A stretch of DNA of 64,000 nt from Niabella pedocola (lineage in GTDB: Bacteria > Bacteroidota > Bacteroidia > Chitinophagales > Chitinophagaceae), in NCBI RefSeq assembly GCF_021044425.1, contig NZ_JAJNEC010000007.1:372001-436000 (forward strand). Reading direction: 5' to 3'. Under the pieces are notes generated by a model. That model worked only from the letters and a program-made list of their open reading frames with translations. It was not told where the DNA came from and made no database searches. Shown here one piece after another: positions 1 to 8,672 of this stretch (within the stretch, counting starts at the first letter, position 1; each line of letters starts with the position of its first letter). The position numbers were made by a program, and so were the translations under genes.

Positions 1-1
1 G

Positions 2-325
2 AAAGGCGCGGCATTCGGCGTGCTGTTCAACCAGGGCTTTCGCTGTTTTGTTGTGGTGGCCCTGATCATGGCGCTTTATACATTTATTTATTTCCAGGCC
101 AACGGAAAAATGATCGACCGTGAAATAGAAGCCACCAAACAGGAACGCCTGAAAACCGCTAAAGATTATAACCGTACACCGGATGAAATAGAACAGGAAG
201 CAAAAACCACCCGCAAGTATTATGTTCCGATAATGGTATCGCAAACCATTTTCCAATACCTGCTGATTGGTGTAATTGTTACCGTTACCGCAGCAGGCAC
301 CTTATCTTTGTCAAAGAAAAACTAA
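2..325 (+). CDS. DUF4199-like membrane protein, C-terminal part (5' end outside window)
   Basis: The reading frame is open from base 2, so the gene starts before the window; the GTG at 20 is probably internal. The visible 107 residues hold a first hydrophobic segment (FVVVALIMALYTFIYF), a charged middle region rich in Lys and Glu, and a last hydrophobic segment near the C-terminus (IGVIVTVTAAGTL). This layout, placed directly before a glycosyltransferase in Bacteroidota, fits the DUF4199 family of small integral membrane proteins, whose function is unknown. It ends 2 bases before the next ATG, so the two are probably cotranscribed. The family call is inference from architecture and neighbourhood. 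Confidence 0.6.
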   Translation, partial: KGAAFGVLFNQGFRCFVVVALIMALYTFIYFQANGKMIDREIEATKQERLKTAKDYNRTPDEIEQEAKTTRKYYVPIMVSQTIFQYLLIGVIVTVTAAGTLSLSKKN

Positions 326-327
326 AA

Positions 328-1272
328 ATGGACATTTCTGTAGTTATACCTTTATTAAATGAAGAGGAATCGTTGCCCGAGCTGGCCGAATGGATTGCCC
401 GGGTCATGCAGGAAAACCATTTCAGTTACGAGATCCTTTTTGTAGACGATGGCAGCACGGATGATTCCTGGCAGGTCATTTGTTCCCTACGTGAAAAAAA
501 CCCCAACATCCGGGGTATCAAATTCCAGCGCAATTACGGCAAGTCTGCCGCATTGAATGAAGCCTTCCGGGCCGCACAGGGTGATGTGGTCATTACCATG
601 GATGCCGACCTGCAGGACAGTCCCGATGAAATACCCGAGCTGTTCAGAATGATCCGGGAAGACCGGTACGACCTGGTAAGCGGGTGGAAGAAAGTGCGGT
701 ATGACAATACGGTTACCAAAAACATCCCTTCCAAATTTTTCAATGCGGTTACCCGTAAAGTATCTAAAATACAGCTCAACGACTTTAACTGCGGCCTGAA
801 AGCCTATAACCGGAAAGTGATCAAAAGCATTGAAGTATATGGGGAGATGCACCGCTACATACCGGTGCTGGCCAAATGGGCCGGCTTTAAAAAGATCGGG
901 GAAAAGGTAGTAGAGCACCGCAAGCGCAAATACGGGGTAAGCAAATTTGGCTGGGATCGGTTTATCAATGGGTTCCTGGACCTGCTTTCGATTACGTTTG
1001 TAGGAAAGTTCTCCAAACGCCCGATGCACTTTTTCGGTGTTTGGGGCATGATCTTTTTCATGATCGGGATTTTATCTGCACTATACCTGATCATTACAAA
1101 ATTTATCAGCAGCGATTTTTCCATTACCAATCGCCCGGTTTTTTATATTTCCCTGGTGGCCATCATCATCGGCGTACAGCTGTTCATGGCCGGTTTTATC
1201 GGGGAGCTGATCTCGCGGAACGCGCCAAGCCGGAATGCCTATTTAATTGAAGCAAAAACAGGGCTGGATTAA
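328..1272 (+). CDS. Glycosyltransferase family 2 (DPM1/ArnC-like), membrane anchored
   Basis: This 314-residue protein begins with the GT2 fold (VVIPLLNEEESL), has the FVDDGSTDDSW segment near residue 39 and a DAD metal-binding triad at residues 92-94 followed by LQDSPDEI. These are hallmarks of dolichyl/undecaprenyl-phosphate sugar transferases. Two hydrophobic helices at about residues 235-260 and 272-295 fit the GtrB/ArnC type that charges undecaprenyl phosphate with a sugar at the inner membrane. It sits 2 bases after a DUF4199 gene and before a GT4 gene and heptose genes, which suggests a role in surface glycan assembly. The exact sugar donor cannot be read from the sequence. Confidence 0.88.
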   Translation: MDISVVIPLLNEEESLPELAEWIARVMQENHFSYEILFVDDGSTDDSWQVICSLREKNPNIRGIKFQRNYGKSAALNEAFRAAQGDVVITMDADLQDSPDEIPELFRMIREDRYDLVSGWKKVRYDNTVTKNIPSKFFNAVTRKVSKIQLNDFNCGLKAYNRKVIKSIEVYGEMHRYIPVLAKWAGFKKIGEKVVEHRKRKYGVSKFGWDRFINGFLDLLSITFVGKFSKRPMHFFGVWGMIFFMIGILSALYLIITKFISSDFSITNRPVFYISLVAIIIGVQLFMAGFIGELISRNAPSRNAYLIEAKTGLD

Positions 1273-1331
1273 TTTGTTTAAGGTTCAATGAAGCTTCAAG
1301 CATTCAATCGTAAACCGCTGTGCTTTCTTTT

Positions 1332-2531
1332 ATGCCAAAAGTAATTATTATAGGACCTGCGCACCCCCTAAGGGGTGGATTGGCCACCTTCAATCACCGG
1401 CTTGCAAAAGCATTTACGGACAGCGGCTATGATTGTTCGGTTTGGTCCTTTTCATTACAATACCCATCCTTTCTTTTCCCGGGAAAATCGCAATATACGG
1501 ATGATCCCGCACCGGAAAACATCACCATCCATACCCGTATCAATGCGGTTAATCCGTTTAACTGGATACAGGTTGGCCGTGAAATTGCAAAAGAAGCACC
1601 GGACATTGTAGTGGTCCGTTACTGGCTTCCCTTTATGGGGCCCGCGCTGGGCACTATTCTCCGGCAGATCCGGAAAAATAAAAAAACAAGGATCATCTGC
1701 ATCGCCGATAATATCATTCCCCACGAAAAAAGACCCGGCGATATCCCTTTCACCAACTACTTTGTAAAAGCCTGTGATGGCTTTATCACCATGAGTGAAA
1801 AGGTGTTTGCCGATCTGCGCAGGTTTACCCAAAAGCCGGCCCTGCAGGTGCTTCATCCGTTGTACGACAATTTTGGTGCGCCTGTTTCCCAGGCCGAAGC
1901 ACGCCGGCATCTGCAACTTCCGGAGGAGGAGCAGATCATTTTATTCTTCGGGTTCATCCGGAAATATAAAGGCTTGGACCTTCTGCTGGAAGCCATCTCG
2001 GTCATCAGCCATCAGAAATCAGAAATCAGAAATCAGAAATCTCAAACCTCAAATCTCAAATCTCAAACCTCAACTCCCAAATTGCTGATCGCCGGTGAAT
2101 TTTACGAAGATGCGGCCGCCTACCAGGCCCTTATCGACCAGCTGGGCATCCGCGACTTACTGATCCTGCGAACCGATTTTATCCCTGACAGTGAGGTCAG
2201 GTATTACTTATGCGCCGCAGACCTGCTGGTACAACCCTACCGGAATGCCACCCAAAGCGGGGTAACACCCCTGGCCTATTATTTTGAAAAACCGATGGTG
2301 GTAACCAACGTAGGCGGTTTACCGGCACTGGTTCCGCATATGAAAAGCGGGCTGGTGGCCGAACCCGAACCCACCTCCATTGCCAATGCCATTAACGAAT
2401 ATTTCCGATTAGGAAAAACCCACTTTATTCCACATCTTCGCAGCGAAAAAGAAAAATACAGCTGGGATCACCTGGTCAATGCCATTGCTGATCTGGCTGA
2501 TAAATCGAAAAAAGATGATTCACAGAAGTAA
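1332..2531 (+). CDS. Glycosyltransferase family 4 with an in-frame heptamer-repeat insert
   Basis: This 399-residue GT-B enzyme has an N-terminal GPAHPLRGGLATFNHRLA segment, a linker around FFGFIRKYKGLDLLLEA, and a C-terminal donor-binding part (AADLLVQPYRNATQSGVTPLAYYFEKPMV), typical of GT4 retaining transferases. I start at ATG 1332; a GTG at 1320 is in frame and also possible. Residues about 227-250 are encoded by ten 7-bp repeat units at 2012-2081 and read as repeated QKSEIRN/QKSQTSN/LKSQTST peptides. They lie in a surface loop just before the conserved KLLIAGEF strand, where relatives normally have a short linker. The stop overlaps the hddA-like ATG at 2515, so the two are translationally linked. 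Acceptor sugar unknown. Confidence 0.85.
   Translation: MPKVIIIGPAHPLRGGLATFNHRLAKAFTDSGYDCSVWSFSLQYPSFLFPGKSQYTDDPAPENITIHTRINAVNPFNWIQVGREIAKEAPDIVVVRYWLPFMGPALGTILRQIRKNKKTRIICIADNIIPHEKRPGDIPFTNYFVKACDGFITMSEKVFADLRRFTQKPALQVLHPLYDNFGAPVSQAEARRHLQLPEEEQIILFFGFIRKYKGLDLLLEAISVISHQKSEIRNQKSQTSNLKSQTSTPKLLIAGEFYEDAAAYQALIDQLGIRDLLILRTDFIPDSEVRYYLCAADLLVQPYRNATQSGVTPLAYYFEKPMVVTNVGGLPALVPHMKSGLVAEPEPTSIANAINEYFRLGKTHFIPHLRSEKEKYSWDHLVNAIADLADKSKKDDSQK
2012..2081 (+). repeat. Heptamer array inside a GT4 gene
   Basis: Ten consecutive 7-bp units are visible: TCAGAAA four times, then TCTCAAA/CCTCAAA variants and a last TCCCAAA. The array lies wholly inside the GT4 coding region and keeps the frame open: this strand gives no stop codon in any frame, whereas the opposite strand would give TGA. 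It belongs to the same family as the arrays at 23127, 28708, 50891 and 58518. Confidence 0.85.
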
Positions 2532-3537
2532 AGCACCTTTAAGGGTTGGACTCGCAGGCGGAGGCACGGATGTAAGCCCTTATTGCGATGAGTTCGGCGG
2601 CGCCATCCTTAATGCCACCATTTCTTTAAATGCCAATGCCACCATTGAACGAACCAACGACGGAAAGATTTCGCTCGAAGCCCTGGACCGGGATGAATCG
2701 GAAGTTTTCAGCTGGGCTGACACACTTCCCCTCAACGGGCACCTCGATCTGCTAAAAGGTGTTTACAACCGCATACAAAAAGATTATCCGTTCACCAATG
2801 AAGGGTTCCGCCTGAGCACTTATGTAGATGCACCGGCCGGATCCGGTTTGGGAACCTCCTCCACCCTGGTGGTAGCTATTGTTGGAGCATTTGTAGAAAT
2901 GTTGCAGCTTCCCCTGGGTGAATACGATATTGCACACTATGCCTACGAGATCGAGCGCAGTGACCTGCAGCTCGCCGGCGGCCGCCAGGATCAATATGCG
3001 GCCACCTTCGGTGGGGTAAACTATATGGAGTTTTACAGCGATGACAAGGTGATCGTGAACCCCCTGCGCATCCGGCAGCGGTACCTGGATGAACTGGAAA
3101 ACAACCTGCTTCTTTACTACACTTCCACCAGCAGGGAGTCGGCAAAGATCATCATTGAACAAAGCAAGAATGTAACCGACAAGAAAAGCCAGTCTATTGA
3201 AGCCATGCACCAGTTAAAACACCAGGCACAAATGATGAAAGAGGCCTTGTTAAAAGGACAGCTGGATGAAATTGGCCGGATCCTGAATATCGGCTTTGAG
3301 CAAAAACGCCGCATGGCTGCCGGTATCAACAACCAGCTGATCGATACCATCTATGAAACGGCCCAGAAGAACGGGGCTTCGGGAGGAAAGATCAGCGGCG
3401 CCGGTGGTGGTGGTTTTATGATCTTTTATTGCCCCGGCAATACCAAATATAAGGTACGGGCCAGCCTTGAACAGTTTGGCGGCCAGTACCGCAACTATCA
3501 ATTTGTAAAACACGGTTTAAAAACCTGGACAGTTTAA
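2515..3537 (+). CDS. hddA: D-glycero-alpha-D-manno-heptose 7-phosphate kinase (GHMP family)
   Basis: This 340-residue protein has the GHMP signatures: N-terminal KAPLRVGLAGGGTDVSPY, the ATP-loop PAGSGLGTSSTLV near residue 107, and the C-terminal GASGGKISGAGGGGFMIFY motif near residue 286. LAGGGTDV is typical of the HddA/FGGY-like sugar kinase branch. HddA phosphorylates D-glycero-alpha-D-manno-heptose 7-phosphate at C1, the second step of the GDP-heptose pathway. The gmhA gene 3 bases downstream and the HddC-GmhB fusion after it make this assignment firm. I use ATG 2515, which overlaps the preceding gene by 17 bases, rather than the longer ATG at 2479. Confidence 0.9.
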   Translation: MIHRSKAPLRVGLAGGGTDVSPYCDEFGGAILNATISLNANATIERTNDGKISLEALDRDESEVFSWADTLPLNGHLDLLKGVYNRIQKDYPFTNEGFRLSTYVDAPAGSGLGTSSTLVVAIVGAFVEMLQLPLGEYDIAHYAYEIERSDLQLAGGRQDQYAATFGGVNYMEFYSDDKVIVNPLRIRQRYLDELENNLLLYYTSTSRESAKIIIEQSKNVTDKKSQSIEAMHQLKHQAQMMKEALLKGQLDEIGRILNIGFEQKRRMAAGINNQLIDTIYETAQKNGASGGKISGAGGGGFMIFYCPGNTKYKVRASLEQFGGQYRNYQFVKHGLKTWTV

Positions 3538-3539
3538 TT

Positions 3540-4115
3540 ATGAATCATCAACTCCAATCTCTCGTACAGGCTTCTATTGATGTAAAAAAACAGGTACTGG
3601 AAGACGATCAGCTGCTGCAAACCGTAGCAACCGTAATCCGTACCATTGTAACGGCGTTTCAAAACGGCAACAGCGTATACTTTTGCGGCAATGGGGGAAG
3701 CGCGGCAGATGCCCAGCACCTGGCTGCAGAATTCAGCGGACGTTTTTATAAAGACCGCAAGGCTCTTCCGGCGGAAGCATTGCATTGCAATACATCCTAC
3801 CTGACAGCAGTTGCCAACGACTATAGCTTTGACCTGATCTATTCCCGCATCATCGATGGTATCGGCAAAAGCGGCGATGTACTGATCGGGCTCAGCACTT
3901 CCGGAAATTCGCAGAATATTGTGCGGGCCTTTGAACACGCGAAGACCAAGGGCATGATCACCGTTGGATTCACCGGTGCCAGCGGCGGTCTTCTGAAAGC
4001 AAACGCAGACTTTTTGATCAATATCCCATCCTCTGATACCCCCCGTATCCAGGAATGCCATATGCTGCTGGGACATAGCATCTGCCAGCTGGTAGAGGAA
4101 CAATATTTTCAATAA
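3540..4115 (+). CDS. gmhA: Sedoheptulose 7-phosphate isomerase
   Basis: This 191-residue single-SIS-domain protein carries the GmhA signature FCGNGGSAADAQHLAAEFSGRF near residue 48 and the later LSTSGNSQNIV phosphosugar-binding loop. GmhA converts sedoheptulose 7-phosphate to D-glycero-D-manno-heptose 7-phosphate in the cytoplasm, the entry step to activated heptose. Length matches the family. It starts 2 bases after hddA ends and precedes the HddC-GmhB fusion, so four activities of the pathway are encoded in three adjacent genes. Confidence 0.93.
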   Translation: MNHQLQSLVQASIDVKKQVLEDDQLLQTVATVIRTIVTAFQNGNSVYFCGNGGSAADAQHLAAEFSGRFYKDRKALPAEALHCNTSYLTAVANDYSFDLIYSRIIDGIGKSGDVLIGLSTSGNSQNIVRAFEHAKTKGMITVGFTGASGGLLKANADFLINIPSSDTPRIQECHMLLGHSICQLVEEQYFQ

Positions 4116-4131
4116 AGCGGTGCCGGGTTGT

Positions 4132-4165
4132 AAGTTCCGGACGCATACAGCAGCACCCGGAACTT
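4132..4165. other. Stem-loop between gmhA and the hddC-gmhB fusion
   Basis: Perfect 9-bp inverted repeat: AAGTTCCGG at 4132-4140 and CCGGAACTT at 4157-4165 around a 16-base loop, in the only sizeable gap (95 bp) of the heptose cluster. There is no T-run after it, so it is not a standard terminator. It could be an mRNA processing or stability element; this is inference. Confidence 0.5.
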
Positions 4166-4210
4166 GAGACCTGAAACGTTCTACAGGAACTTTAAACTGA
4201 AACAGATCGT

Positions 4211-5491
4211 ATGCTTCAAAAACGTGTGGAAGGCAGCTGGGAAAAAGGCCAGGAGGCCATTGTACTGGCGGGCGGATTGGGTACCCGGTTGCGCGAAGCG
4301 GTGCCGGACCTTCCTAAATGTATGGCCCCCGTTGCGGGGCGTCCCTTTCTTTATTATGTGATCAATTACCTGCGCCGGCAGGGAATTCAGCGCATTGTTT
4401 TCAGCCTGGGTTATAAGCATGAAGTGATTGAAGATTACCTGGCCCGGGAGTTTTCAACCTTGCAATATGATTGCTGTATTGAAGAAGAACCGTTGGGAAC
4501 CGGAGGTGCTATACAACTGGCTTTGCAAAAAACAACCGGGGATGATGTTTTTGTGGTAAACGGAGATAGCTTTTTTGCGTTTGACGCACAGCAGCTGTTA
4601 ACCCTGCACCACCAAACTCAGGCGGATTGTACACTGGCCTTAAAATCCATGCAGCAGTTCAGCCGGTATGGCGTCGTAACCACCAACGAACAGCAGCAGA
4701 TTTTAAGCTTCCGGGAAAAACAATATTATGAAAGCGGGCTGATCAACGCCGGCGTATACCTGATACAAAAAGCGGCTTTCCTGCAAAAAGGATTCCCCGC
4801 AAAATTTTCCTTTGAAAAGGAATACCTGGAGCAATTCGTAAACGAAGGAGCGTTTTCCGGCGCAGCCGCCGATGGATATTTTATTGACATCGGTATTCCT
4901 GAGGATTACAACCGCGCCCAGCACGACTTCCAGGCCCCTCCTTTTACCCTTGCAGCGTTAACCAGTGACTGGACGTTGTTCCTTGACCGGGATGGCGTTA
5001 TCAATGAAGAGAAACCGGAGAGTTATGTATTTCATAAAGATGAATTCCGGTTTTATCCCGGCGTTCCGGAAGCCATTCATAAATTCACCCATTACTTCCG
5101 GCATGTGATCGTAGTTACCAATCAGCGTGGCATTGGCAAAGGATTGATGGATGAAGCCGCATTACAGGGCATTCATGATTTATTGAGCGATGAAATCAAA
5201 AAAAGCGGTGGTCATATTCCTGCCATTTATTTTGCAACGGCGGTAGATTCCCGCGATTTTTTCCGGAAACCCAACCCCGGTATGGCCTTACAGGCTGCAG
5301 CAGATTTTCCGGACATCGATCTTACACGGTCGGTGATGGTAGGCAATAATATTTCCGATATGAAATTTGGCCGCAATGCCGGCATGCGAACCATTTACCT
5401 CACCACAACCAATGCATCGGAGGAACTGCCCCATCCGTATATCGACCTGCAGTTACCCGACCTGAAGGCCCTGGCGGCCCAGCTTCCCTGA
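4211..5491 (+). CDS. Fusion: heptose 1-phosphate guanylyltransferase (HddC) + heptose 1,7-bisphosphate phosphatase (GmhB)
   Basis: This 426-residue protein has two domains. Residues about 15-240 are a nucleotidyltransferase (AIVLAGGLGTRLREAVPDLP, then VNGDSFF and the late DIGIPEDY motif). Residues about 250-426 are a HAD-IIIA phosphatase (LFLDRDGVINEEKPESYV, VVTNQRGIGKG, KPNPGM, MVGNNISDMKFGRNAGM). Together they remove the C7 phosphate and then attach GMP, the last two steps to GDP-D-glycero-alpha-D-manno-heptose. The stretch before KPNPGM reads FATAVDSRDFFR and has none of the Cys/His zinc-loop residues of classical GmhB. GDP (rather than ADP) is inferred from the HddA partner. The stop abuts the convergent trmN6-like gene. 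Confidence 0.87.
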   Translation: MLQKRVEGSWEKGQEAIVLAGGLGTRLREAVPDLPKCMAPVAGRPFLYYVINYLRRQGIQRIVFSLGYKHEVIEDYLAREFSTLQYDCCIEEEPLGTGGAIQLALQKTTGDDVFVVNGDSFFAFDAQQLLTLHHQTQADCTLALKSMQQFSRYGVVTTNEQQQILSFREKQYYESGLINAGVYLIQKAAFLQKGFPAKFSFEKEYLEQFVNEGAFSGAAADGYFIDIGIPEDYNRAQHDFQAPPFTLAALTSDWTLFLDRDGVINEEKPESYVFHKDEFRFYPGVPEAIHKFTHYFRHVIVVTNQRGIGKGLMDEAALQGIHDLLSDEIKKSGGHIPAIYFATAVDSRDFFRKPNPGMALQAAADFPDIDLTRSVMVGNNISDMKFGRNAGMRTIYLTTTNASEELPHPYIDLQLPDLKALAAQLP

Positions 5492-6202
5492 TCAGAGATG
5501 GAGGTAATAGGGCTGCAATAACGCTTTGAACTCCGGCGTATATGCATTCCCGTTACGGATCACGATCCGTTCTTCCAGGTAATGGCCTTTCTTAAAGGTA
5601 CCCGCCACCATGATCCGGAACGGCACATGTTTTTCTGTTTGATGTACATAACAGCAGCTGTTAAGATGCATGCCCAGGGGTTCCAGCTGCCGGATCAGCT
5701 CCGCCTCCCTCCTGGCCGGCAACAGCAGGAAAAAGGTACCGCCGGCAGTCAGTTGTTCCCGGATAAACAAAAGCAGTTGCTGCAGGGATAAGGCGGCACT
5801 ATGATGTGCAATGTTTTTATGCAGTTGCCCGCCTTTAAGATCCTTTTCATAAAAGGGTGGATTGCTGATGATCACATCATATTTTTTTTGAAACGCCTGT
5901 TCCAGTACATCGCCCTTTATCAGCCGGATAGATGCCTGCCAGTCTGTTTGCGCAATATTTTCTGCAGCCTGTTGATAATCGGTTTCCTGTATCTCAACCG
6001 CATCAATCATTCGATTTCCGGTCTGTGCAATCATCAGGCTCAGCAATCCCGTTCCGGTTCCGATATCCAGTACTGTTGCCGCTTCCGCCACGATACGGCC
6101 GGCCACCCACGCTCCAAACAGACAGGCATCGGTGGTTACTTTCATCGCACAGCGGTCCTGGTAAATTACAAACTGTTTAAAACGGAAATACGGATTCGGC
6201 AT
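5492..6202 (-). CDS. tRNA1(Val) (adenine(37)-N6)-methyltransferase, TrmN6-like
   Basis: This SAM-dependent methyltransferase of about 236 residues has motif I VLDIGTGTGLLSLMIA and the catalytic NPPF box (VIISNPPFYEKDLKGG), the N6-adenine signature. The N-terminal FRFKQFVIYQDRCAMKVTTDACLFGAW is typical of the TrmN6/YfiC family, which methylates A37 of tRNA-Val. I start at ATG 6202; the TTG two codons upstream is less likely. It converges with the heptose operon with no gap between the stop codons. Confidence 0.88.
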   Translation of the reverse strand: MPNPYFRFKQFVIYQDRCAMKVTTDACLFGAWVAGRIVAEAATVLDIGTGTGLLSLMIAQTGNRMIDAVEIQETDYQQAAENIAQTDWQASIRLIKGDVLEQAFQKKYDVIISNPPFYEKDLKGGQLHKNIAHHSAALSLQQLLLFIREQLTAGGTFFLLLPARREAELIRQLEPLGMHLNSCCYVHQTEKHVPFRIMVAGTFKKGHYLEERIVIRNGNAYTPEFKALLQPYYLHL

Positions 6203-6363
6203 ATGCAAAGATGGAGAATAAACGGTAAAGAATGCTCTTCATAACCAGCAATGATCTTCTTCAGACGACAATATCAGTTATATTTGTGTGCAAATACCAA
6301 TCACATAATTAAAACTTAAATCAATTCGTTTATAAAGAAAGGCCTCCGATAACGAAAACAAAG

Positions 6364-7152
6364 ATGGAATTTGAATTATTAAAAACCGATCTGCTCAAAG
6401 TCTTTGAAAAAAAAGTAGCGGCTGCTGTTAGCAAATGCTTTAAGGACCTTTCCGAAACGGATTTTACCATACAGGACTTTAAACACTACCTGTTGGCCGG
6501 TGCGGTTGCCTCTTCTCAAATTGAGGGCAGCACCCTGGATCTGAACAGCTTTTTTGTCAGCAAGTCCAATCATAAAAACATCCGGGAAGTTAGAGAAATT
6601 GAACACTTAGTAAAAGCTTACCAGTATGCGAAACGCTATGAACTCACGCAAAAGGGTTTATTAAAATGCCACGAAATACTTTCCGGAAGTTTTACACATA
6701 TCACAAAAGGACAAAAAGGAAGATACCGGAAAACACAGGTGGGCATTAGGGGCTGGCAGGGACTCGTCTACCTGGCCATCGAACCGGAACACGTACCGGA
6801 TGAAATGAACAAATTATTTGCCGATATAGCCTTGTTACTCGAAGCAGCCTTAACCTTAAAGCAGGTGCTTTATTACGCAGCCTACATACATTTTATCTTT
6901 GCAAAAATACACCCCTTTGCCGATGGCAATGGCCGGGTAGCCCGTTTACTCGAAAAGTGGTTCCTTGCAGCACATTTAGGCACCGCTATTTGGGGTATTC
7001 CTTCAGAAAAATATTACTATGATAACCGGACCGCTTACTATAATGGTTTAAATGTGGGCATTGATTATTATGAAACGTTAAAACAAACCGATCGCATTTT
7101 ACCGTTTCTCACCCTTTTGCCAAAAGCTGTTTGTTATAAACCAGTAGATTAA
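6364..7152 (+). CDS. Fic family protein with N-terminal inhibitory motif
   Basis: This 262-residue protein has the Fic active-site motif HPFADGNGRVARLLEKW starting at residue 183. Fic enzymes usually transfer AMP to a hydroxyl of a target protein. An SSQIEG stretch at residues 50-55 matches the (S/T)xxxE(G/N) inhibitory helix, whose Glu blocks ATP binding, so this is a class II self-inhibited Fic. No separate antitoxin gene is seen beside it. The gene ends by overlapping the next ATG by one base. A TATATTTG box at 6279-6286 could be its promoter -7 element, but I see no -33 element. Target unknown. Confidence 0.88.
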   Translation: MEFELLKTDLLKVFEKKVAAAVSKCFKDLSETDFTIQDFKHYLLAGAVASSQIEGSTLDLNSFFVSKSNHKNIREVREIEHLVKAYQYAKRYELTQKGLLKCHEILSGSFTHITKGQKGRYRKTQVGIRGWQGLVYLAIEPEHVPDEMNKLFADIALLLEAALTLKQVLYYAAYIHFIFAKIHPFADGNGRVARLLEKWFLAAHLGTAIWGIPSEKYYYDNRTAYYNGLNVGIDYYETLKQTDRILPFLTLLPKAVCYKPVD

Positions 7153-8228
7153 TGAATTCCAATAAAAAAAAAATCATTATTGTCGGTCAGGGTATCAGTG
7201 GCACATTCCTTTCCTGGTTTTGCTACCAGGCAGGTATCGATTTTATCGTCATCGACGAACCGAGGCCCAATGTGCCTTCCAGGGTAGCGGCAGGCATCAT
7301 CAACCCGGTAACCGGGCGGCGGGTCGTTAAAGTATGGCTGGATGATATCATCATTCCTTTCGCTGAACGTGCTTACCAGGCAATGGGCGCCTTCCTGAAT
7401 CTGCCTGCCATTACCAAAACCGCAATCGTTGATTTCTTTCCCAATCCCTTCATGAAGGAAAGTTTCCTGAAAAAACTGGCACAGAAAGAAAATTATATCT
7501 CGATCCTTGAAAATGAAGCAGCCTATGCTCCTTATTTCAATTATGAATTTGGCATCGGGATGATCGAGCCGGCCTATGTAGTACACCTGCAGCAATTGCT
7601 GCCTGCCTGGAACGCTTTTCTAAAAAAACAAAACCTGCTGCTGGAAGAAACACTGGATGTTTCGGCGCTCGAAGTTCATCCGGATCATATCCGCTATAAC
7701 GCAATAACGGCCACCACCCTGGTCTTTTGTGATGGTACCGCCGGTGCAGCCAATCCCTATTTTTCATTACTCCCCTTTGCACTAAATAAAGGAGAAGCCC
7801 TGCTCATTGAAGCCCCGGACCTGCCTTCCGGCCACCTGTATAAAAAATCCATGCTGCTGGCCCCCATGGCAGAGCCGGGCATTTTCTGGACCGGCACCAA
7901 TTACATTTGGGATTTTGAAGACGAAAATCCTACGGCTGCCTTCTATCAGTCCGCCACCCAAACATTAAAACAATGGCTGAACATTCCGTTTAAGATTGTT
8001 GACCATAAGGCATCCGTACGCCCGGCCACCGTGGAACGCAGACCCTTTGCCGGCTTCCACCCCGTACATACCAATGTAGGTATCCTCAATGGTATGGGCA
8101 CCAAGGGCTGTTCGCTGGCGCCGTATTTTGCACACCAGTTGGTGGAGCACCTGCGCGATCAACGTCCATTACAACCAGAGGTGGATATCAGCCGTTTTAA
8201 AAATATACTAAGCCGCCCGCTGCAGTAA
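7152..8228 (+). CDS. FAD-dependent oxidoreductase (DAO/glycine oxidase fold)
   Basis: This 358-residue protein starts with a dinucleotide-binding fold (IIIVGQGISGTFLSWFCYQAG, then an acidic residue in VIDEPRP). It has PSRVAAGIINPVTGRR, a motif common in DAO-family flavoproteins, and a C-terminal FAD-binding end (RPATVERRPFAGFHP, NGMGTKGCSLAPYFA). The family oxidises amines or amino acids; the substrate cannot be told. Its ATG overlaps the Fic stop codon by one base, suggesting cotranscription but not a shared function. Confidence 0.82.
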   Translation: MNSNKKKIIIVGQGISGTFLSWFCYQAGIDFIVIDEPRPNVPSRVAAGIINPVTGRRVVKVWLDDIIIPFAERAYQAMGAFLNLPAITKTAIVDFFPNPFMKESFLKKLAQKENYISILENEAAYAPYFNYEFGIGMIEPAYVVHLQQLLPAWNAFLKKQNLLLEETLDVSALEVHPDHIRYNAITATTLVFCDGTAGAANPYFSLLPFALNKGEALLIEAPDLPSGHLYKKSMLLAPMAEPGIFWTGTNYIWDFEDENPTAAFYQSATQTLKQWLNIPFKIVDHKASVRPATVERRPFAGFHPVHTNVGILNGMGTKGCSLAPYFAHQLVEHLRDQRPLQPEVDISRFKNILSRPLQ

Positions 8229-8250
8229 CAGGCCAACCGGTTATGAACCG

Positions 8251-8463
8251 TTACTCCCTTTTTTTACTGCCGCTTTTTAAAATCGATACCAGAATAAGGA
8301 TAAACAGGGCCGCGCCCACCGCCCACATCCAGGGCTGAATCTGCACATCCGTCTTTGTAGTAGTGGTGGTTACCTTTTCTTCCTGTGCCTGGATGGCTAC
8401 AGTACACAACAACAGGAAGATTGCTGAAAAGAAACGTAAAAGTGAATAGCGTACGGGGCTCAT
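8251..8463 (-). CDS. Small exported membrane protein, unknown function
   Basis: A 70-residue protein starting at ATG 8463, with a signal peptide (SLLRFFSAIFLLLCTVAIQAQ), a short Thr-rich linker, one transmembrane helix (WMWAVGAALFILILVSIL) and a basic tail (KSGSKKRE). It is too short to assign to a family with certainty. The in-frame start further upstream (8508) would add a charged stretch before the signal peptide, so I prefer 8463. It points away from the TetR gene and shares the 268-bp gap with it. Confidence 0.6.
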   Translation of the reverse strand: MSPVRYSLLRFFSAIFLLLCTVAIQAQEEKVTTTTTKTDVQIQPWMWAVGAALFILILVSILKSGSKKRE

Positions 8464-8672
8464 AACATAGATTTTACGGTGAATAATGCGCTGCCGCGTA
8501 CCGGGCAACCGATGCGGGCAACAGATGTTAAACCTGAAACAAAATTGTTGCCAATTTTCCGTTTAGAAACGGTTCCGGCAGGCTCAGCCCCCGAAGCAAC
8601 CCATCTGCTCAGCGGATAGCCCACCGCGTATTAACCAAAATATAGCAACGGTATGGGCAAATGAAACAAAAA

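Noticed and set aside
2479..2514. Upstream start for the heptose kinase
   Set aside because: The ATG at 2515 places the conserved KAPLRVGLAGGG near the N-terminus as in the family.
6364..8228. Toxin-antitoxin module formed by Fic and the next gene
   Set aside because: The neighbour is an FAD oxidoreductase and the Fic protein carries its own inhibitory motif.
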